This document shows, one piece after another, positions 7,316-10,470 of a stretch of DNA of 10,470 nt. Position numbers and translations under genes: made by a program. Source of the DNA: Hyphomicrobiales bacterium (GTDB lineage: Bacteria; Pseudomonadota; Alphaproteobacteria; Rhizobiales; GCA-2746425); NCBI GenBank assembly GCA_002746425.1, contig NVXB01000093.1:5601-16070 (forward strand), in the 5' to 3' direction. The notes under the pieces were generated by a model, which saw only the letters and a program-made list of their open reading frames with translations, searched no databases and was not told where the DNA came from. Each line of letters begins with the position of its first letter. The first letter of the stretch is position 1.

Positions 7316-7346
7316 TGAAGGCCCAGGTTGCCCCGGGCCTTCATCA
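7313..7346. terminator. hairpin terminator between convergent genes, containing the ATPase stop codon
   Basis: TGATGAAGGCCC and GGGCCTTCATCA form a perfect 12-bp stem around a 10-base loop. The left arm begins with the TGA stop of the ATPase gene. The right arm ends 11 bases before the stop of the crystallin-like gene that converges from the other side. There is no T run on either strand, so it may pause or protect transcript ends rather than act as a classic intrinsic terminator. Confidence 0.65.
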
Positions 7347-7357
7347 ACGCATCTCGC

Positions 7358-8107
7358 TTACCAATGTGTGTAGCGAACCTTGGTGGTGTTTGCGGACATT
7401 CCGACAATGCGCATTTTGCCGTAATGGCCAGAATTGGTTTTAACGCAGACATATTTGCCCGCCATGCCAGCGGTCATGTTGATCGAGCCACTGTTATAAC
7501 GCGCTGAGCGACATTGGGCTTTGGTGCGGTTATTGCCCTGCCCCAAAGACAGTTTTGCGCCGTGAATTGGGCTCAGGCGAACACCGTAGAAAATACCTCT
7601 TGTGGAGCGTTTCAGCGTGATATCGGAAAAGGCAGGATCAGGTGCCACAACGTAGCGTCGGCCAAGGCCATCCAGATCAAAAGTCTTGCCAATTGTGAAA
7701 GCCAATGTGCGAACTGCAGCCTGTTGCTCAACCATTTTTCCGGGCTGGCGAGATATCTGATAGGAGCGCGATTTGTTGCTCATAGAGCCTAAGCGCTTGG
7801 TAGATTGTGTGTAGGTCCGGCATCGACCTCGCTTGATTTGTCCGGTGCAAAGCGTTGCGGAGAGCTTGCCAGCAACAAAGATTGAAGAGACCCGCCGCGC
7901 AAATCCAGCTGGCATCCGTGCACGTTGGCCCGGTGTCACGCAAAATGATTGGCCGGAGAAATTGGGGCCCTTATAAAAACAAACCTGATCATCAATGACC
8001 TGCATGGGTGAGGCGTTTGCTGGTGCCACAAGGCCCGATGCTGCTGTGATTGCAAAAATGATGGTTGCGAATGTGGTTTTGATGAATGTCTTGTTCTGGA
8101 TGCCCAT
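7358..8107 (-). CDS. secreted two-domain protein with a beta/gamma-crystallin (peptidase inhibitor I36-like) domain
   Basis: This 249-residue protein has a signal peptide (1-32, hydrophobic core TTFATIIFAITAASGLVAPA, cut likely after ANA). Residues about 41-120 look like a Greek-key beta/gamma-crystallin or I36 domain: VCFYKGPNFSGQSFCVTPG, then PAGFARRVSSIFV and a terminal SYQI strand. Cysteines 43, 56, 87 and 96 could form two disulfides, as expected of an exported protein. Residues about 133-249 are a second domain with C199 and C221 and the ending KYVCVKTNSGHYGKMRIVGM ... VRYTHW. I recall similar endings in other secreted bacterial proteins but cannot name the family. Basic residues are abundant. 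AGGGA lies 8 bases before the ATG. A protease-inhibitor, stress or wall-associated role is possible; none is shown. It is divergent from the TonB-like gene. Confidence 0.8.
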   Translation of the reverse strand: MGIQNKTFIKTTFATIIFAITAASGLVAPANASPMQVIDDQVCFYKGPNFSGQSFCVTPGQRARMPAGFARRVSSIFVAGKLSATLCTGQIKRGRCRTYTQSTKRLGSMSNKSRSYQISRQPGKMVEQQAAVRTLAFTIGKTFDLDGLGRRYVVAPDPAFSDITLKRSTRGIFYGVRLSPIHGAKLSLGQGNNRTKAQCRSARYNSGSINMTAGMAGKYVCVKTNSGHYGKMRIVGMSANTTKVRYTHW

Positions 8108-8115
8108 GATCTTTT

Positions 8116-8120
8116 TCCCT
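8116..8120 (-). promoter_or_regulatory. ribosome binding site of the crystallin-like gene
   Basis: AGGGA on the minus strand lies 8 bases before the ATG at 8107. It supports this start, which is followed directly by the signal peptide. Confidence 0.7.
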
Positions 8121-8288
8121 GATGGTTATGCTGCGGTGTTTGTTGATTGGAATTAACCATGGGGCGATTGAACCAATACGGAATGGGGCGTTCAGAATCC
8201 GTTCATCTCCAGCGGCAATAAAACCACCACAAATCAGCTGCATAAAATACGCATCGCGCGACAAGACAGGCTTGTGTAAAAGACTTTG

Positions 8289-9008
8289 ATGGAACCAGTA
8301 CGCACAAAGGCCGTTGCCGAAAGCAAGCCGCAGGGAAAGGAGCTTCAGGGCATCCTCACCTCCGTCGCGCTGCATCTTGGCATTGCCGGTTTCATGGTGT
8401 TTTCCACCGTTGCGGCCCAACCAGAACCACCCCAAGAAGAAGGCGTTTTGGTGGAGGTGCTAAGCAGCGAAGAATACAAAGCTGTTCTTGAGGAGATTGC
8501 CAAAGAAGCGGCAAAAGACAAGCAAGAGCCTGCTTCTGAGCAGGAAAAGCCAGAACCTTCAGAAAAAGAAACGCCCAAAACGGAACCTAAACCTAAGGCC
8601 GAAGATCAACCGCAAGCCAGCGCCCCAGTGATAGGCGTGCATCCCCTTCCGCGTGCACGAAAGGTGAAAGAAGAACGCAAAGCATTGAGCGAAGACCAAC
8701 AGCGCGAGAAAACATGCCATGCAGAAGCCATTGCGCAGATTACCAAGGCCAGAAGTGATTTGCAGCCAGACCTGATTATTTCAGCCGCCGTGGATCAATT
8801 CATCGCCTCAGGCAACACGCTGCTGTCCAACGGAGCCGCTTTTCGCAGCAAGGGCCGCTGGTATAATTTCAAATTTAAATGCGAGACGTCGGCAGATTTG
8901 AAAACAATCGTCGCTTTCCAGTTTTTGATTGGCGAGGCTTTTCCGCAAGAAGAGCTGGAAACCCGAAAGCCAGTCCCAATCATTAGAACCCAGCAAACAA
9001 AGCCCTAA
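8289..9008 (+). CDS. TonB/TolA-like membrane-anchored protein with C-terminal DUF930
   Basis: This 239-residue protein has one membrane helix at about 22-43 after a short basic N-terminus, giving an N-in, C-out topology. The helix contains S25-x3-H29, the spacing of the S-x3-H pair in TonB through which it couples to ExbB/ExbD. After the helix come GVLVEVLSSEEY (52-63), a form common in TonB/TolA-like proteins, then a highly charged Pro/Glu/Lys linker (about 70-112) able to span the periplasm. Residues about 134-224 match DUF930 as I know it: CHAEAIAQI (C143), PDLIISAAVDQF, NGAAFRSKGRWYNFKFKCET (C198) and FLIGEAFPQEELE. C143 and C198 may form a disulfide. ATG at 8289 is preferred to the TTG directly before it; no strong ribosome binding site is visible for either. 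The function of DUF930 is unknown; the TonB comparison is inference from architecture. Confidence 0.85.
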   Translation: MEPVRTKAVAESKPQGKELQGILTSVALHLGIAGFMVFSTVAAQPEPPQEEGVLVEVLSSEEYKAVLEEIAKEAAKDKQEPASEQEKPEPSEKETPKTEPKPKAEDQPQASAPVIGVHPLPRARKVKEERKALSEDQQREKTCHAEAIAQITKARSDLQPDLIISAAVDQFIASGNTLLSNGAAFRSKGRWYNFKFKCETSADLKTIVAFQFLIGEAFPQEELETRKPVPIIRTQQTKP

Positions 9009-9028
9009 TCAACGGTACGCTAATCAAC
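9005..9028. repeat. 9-bp direct repeat spanning both convergent stop codons
   Basis: CTAATCAAC occurs at 9005-9013 and again at 9020-9028, 15 bases apart. The TAA of the DUF930 gene lies in the first copy, and the complement of the MarR stop (TAG) lies in the second. The genes are 11 bases apart and no terminator hairpin is seen between them. The repeat may be a small duplication that fixed the ends of both genes, or chance. Confidence 0.4.
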
Positions 9029-9472
9029 AGGGCCCGGTTTTGCCGCCAAAGATATTTTCTTGAGCAACGCAACAAGTTGTATTTGCTCATTTGCATTCAG
9101 CCCCGGAGCGGGTTCTTGATGATAGGCGCTCAGCTCGTCGATAAGCCCATAGACAAGATCCTGCCCTTCAGTGGTCAGATAAATGGCCAGTGCCCTGCCA
9201 TCGCTTTCAGACTCGCGCCGCTCCACAAGGCCGCGTTGCTCCATTGCCCGCATAACCTTGCTCATATTCGAGCGCTTGATCAAAAAATACTTCGCCAAAT
9301 CGCCTTGCCGCACGCCTGGGTTTTCACCAACCGCCAGCAGAACGGAGTATTCGCCAACGCTCATTCCAATATGTGAAAAATGTTGGTTGAAATGCTCAAA
9401 CATTTTGAGCTGCGCCAGGCGAACCTGGAACCCCAAAGTTTCATCCAATTGCGCTACGCTAAGTGTGTTCAT
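9020..9472 (-). CDS. MarR-family transcriptional regulator, probable repressor of the divergent feruloyl-CoA synthase
   Basis: This 150-residue protein has the MarR layout: N-terminal dimer helices, then a winged helix-turn-helix with GVRQGDLAKYFLIKRSNMSK at about 54-73, VMRAMEQRGLVER as the end of the recognition region, and a wing RRESESDGRALAIYLTTEG with the conserved D-x-R. C-terminal helices close the dimer. ATG at 9472 is used; a TTG precedes it directly, and no strong ribosome binding site is seen for either. It is divergent from the hydroxycinnamoyl-CoA ligase gene. MarR regulators next to such ligases (FerC, FerR, CouR, HcaR type) typically repress until a hydroxycinnamoyl-CoA thioester binds. 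That role is known for the family and inferred here. The perfect palindrome at 9679-9698 is the best operator candidate. Confidence 0.9.
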   Translation of the reverse strand: MNTLSVAQLDETLGFQVRLAQLKMFEHFNQHFSHIGMSVGEYSVLLAVGENPGVRQGDLAKYFLIKRSNMSKVMRAMEQRGLVERRESESDGRALAIYLTTEGQDLVYGLIDELSAYHQEPAPGLNANEQIQLVALLKKISLAAKPGPVD

Positions 9473-9652
9473 CAATCACGGCCCGAGTTTTCTTGGGAAC
9501 GAACAATTGCCCCACCAAATCAACGCCGGAGTGAACCATTTACATCACTAATTGGCTACAGCGATCTATGAAGCGCGACATTTTTTCCTAGCCTTAAACA
9601 CAGATAACCGCAGAAAACATGACTTGGTGGTATTTTTCACACTTGAAAAGTA

Positions 9653-9666
9653 GTTCATTTTTGAAC
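9653..9666. promoter_or_regulatory. minor inverted repeat, possible second operator or -35 region of the synthase
   Basis: GTTCA and TGAAC form perfect 5-bp arms around TTTT. Just upstream ACTT and AAGT (9641-9651) form another short palindrome, and TTGAA at 9643-9647 repeats the same half-site. The right arm overlaps TTGAAC at 9661-9666, a possible -35 box. It is weaker than the palindrome at 9679-9698. Confidence 0.35.
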
Positions 9667-9678
9667 AAAATAGCGCCT

Positions 9679-9698
9679 TGCTGTCATACCAGACAGCA
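9679..9698. promoter_or_regulatory. perfect 20-bp palindrome, probable MarR operator for the synthase
   Basis: TGCTGTC and GACAGCA are perfect 7-bp inverted arms around ATACCA. The size suits a MarR dimer, and the site lies in the divergent region, 31 bases before the synthase ATG. There a bound repressor would cover the -10 region or the transcription start. A TTGAAC at 9661-9666 could serve as -35, but the sequence 17 bases on is a poor -10, so the promoter itself is not placed with confidence. Confidence 0.6.
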
Positions 9699-9709
9699 TT
9701 TGGAAACAA

Positions 9710-9733
9710 ATGAGTGAGTGTGACACATCATGA
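9710..9733 (+). CDS. possible 7-codon leader peptide overlapping the synthase start
   Basis: An ATG at 9710 preceded by GGAA (9702-9705) opens MSECDTS and stops at TGA 9731-9733, overlapping the synthase ATG (9730-9732) in the form ATGA. The synthase ATG has no clear ribosome binding site of its own, so ribosomes ending on this peptide could restart there. Short open frames of this size are common by chance, so this is only a candidate. Confidence 0.3.
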   Translation: MSECDTS

Positions 9734-10470
9734 ACCAGCACGGTACTTCAGACCTATCAAATATCGAGCTGCGTCATGTGCATTTTTGGGATTTGGATAT
9801 TCGCCAGAGGCAAGATGACGATGGCAATATTTATGTCTACCAAAACGAGCCGCTTGGCCCAACGCAAAGCCGTATCACCGACAAGCTGATTGAATGGGCA
9901 AAGGCGACACCAGATGCGATGTTTTTGGCAGATCGGCGTGAAGGCCTTGATGGCTGGCGCTCTCTCACTTACGGACAATTTCTGACCTCTGTTGAGCATA
10001 TTTCTCAATCATTGCTCGATCAAAACCTGTCGGTTGATCGCCCGGTGCTGATATTGTCCGGAAATGATATCGAGCACGCTTTGCTGGCCCTTGCCTGCAT
10101 CCATGTCGGCATCCCTTACGCGCCAATTTCACAAGCCTATTCGCTGATCTCAAAGGATCACAGCAAGTTAAAAGACATCGTAAAGCTGCTCAATCCCGGC
10201 CTTATTTTTGCGGCTGACGGCAAAATATTCGACAAAGCTATCGAAGCCGTTGCCACCGAGAATGTGCAGATATTCGTCACAGCTAATCCGGCCAACGCAT
10301 CGCAAAAATTGTTTGCCGAATTGCAGGAAACCACCATCAGCAGCGATGTCGCCAAAGCCCATGAGGTGGTCGAGCCAGACACCATCGCCAAGTTCCTGTT
10401 TACCTCCGGCACAACTGGCTCGCCCAAGGCGGTGATCAACACCAACGGCATGATTTGCGCCAATCAGGCG
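9730..10470 (+). CDS. fcs: feruloyl-CoA synthase (AMP-forming hydroxycinnamate-CoA ligase), 5' part, cut by window end
   Basis: The first 247 codons of an adenylate-forming (ANL superfamily) enzyme are present and open to the window edge. It activates ferulate or a related hydroxycinnamate with ATP and joins it to coenzyme A in the cytoplasm, the first step of side-chain shortening to vanillin or vanillate. Features typical of this ligase branch as I know it are the N-terminal LGPTQSRITDKLIEWA (about 46-61), LSGNDIEHALLALACIHVGI and PYAPISQAYSL in the middle, and the P-loop TSGTTGSPK at 225-233, which binds ATP phosphate. Family members are roughly 600 residues, so more than half lies outside. 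The start at 9730 is in frame with the whole N-terminal domain. Control by the divergent MarR protein is likely. A broader acyl-CoA synthetase role is the main alternative. Confidence 0.88.
   Translation, partial: MNQHGTSDLSNIELRHVHFWDLDIRQRQDDDGNIYVYQNEPLGPTQSRITDKLIEWAKATPDAMFLADRREGLDGWRSLTYGQFLTSVEHISQSLLDQNLSVDRPVLILSGNDIEHALLALACIHVGIPYAPISQAYSLISKDHSKLKDIVKLLNPGLIFAADGKIFDKAIEAVATENVQIFVTANPANASQKLFAELQETTISSDVAKAHEVVEPDTIAKFLFTSGTTGSPKAVINTNGMICANQA

Noticed and set aside
8178..8202. ACGGA ... TCCGT inverted repeat between the crystallin-like and TonB-like genes
   Set aside because: Only 5-bp arms with a 15-base spacer and no further symmetry; expected by chance in this length.
9183..9551. 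122-codon plus-strand open frame opposite the MarR gene
   Set aside because: Antisense to the clear winged-helix gene and without family features.
1..10470. CRISPR array, tRNA, rRNA, insertion sequence or phage attachment site
   Set aside because: No spaced repeat series, cloverleaf, rRNA segment, transposase or integrase, or terminal repeats were seen on either strand.

Overview
The window looks like chromosomal DNA of an alphaproteobacterium, most likely of the Rhizobiales (Hyphomicrobiales). The clues are a DUF930 domain protein (a family I associate with that order), moderate GC with AT-rich control regions, a Dpp/Opp-type transporter with a double ATPase, and a MarR/feruloyl-CoA synthase pair. 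The species cannot be read from the sequence.

Layout. (1) Positions 1-1864 hold the first codons of an unidentified minus-strand gene (1-56), then a minus-strand gene for an exported amidohydrolase (142-1719). A promoter inside an inverted repeat and a strong bidirectional terminator lie upstream of the amidohydrolase. (2) Positions 1865-7346 form a complete peptide/nickel-type ABC importer. The solute-binding protein is on the minus strand (1865-3454), divergent from a tightly overlapping plus-strand operon of two permeases and one fused double ATPase (3667-7315). The two units share a 212-bp control region that contains a good minus-strand promoter and two inverted repeats. The operon ends in a perfect 12-bp-stem hairpin that includes the last stop codon. 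(3) Positions 7347-9008 hold two divergent envelope genes: a secreted two-domain protein with a beta/gamma-crystallin (I36-like) domain, and a TonB/TolA-like membrane-anchored protein that ends in DUF930. (4) Positions 9009-10470 hold a MarR regulator divergent from the start of a feruloyl-CoA synthase gene cut by the window end. A perfect 20-bp palindrome sits just upstream of the synthase.

How the parts work together. The ABC genes encode all parts of a transporter: binding protein, two membrane subunits and both ATPase domains. The amidohydrolase beside the binding protein could process a transported peptide or amide, but it has its own promoter, so this is only neighbourhood inference. 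The MarR/synthase pair fits control of hydroxycinnamate (ferulate, p-coumarate) catabolism. There is no CRISPR array, tRNA, rRNA or insertion sequence. No whole new system is evident. The most unusual items are a two-helix membrane hairpin inserted inside the amidohydrolase barrel, a TonB-type S-x3-H anchor joined to DUF930, and several well-formed but unassigned operator-like palindromes.
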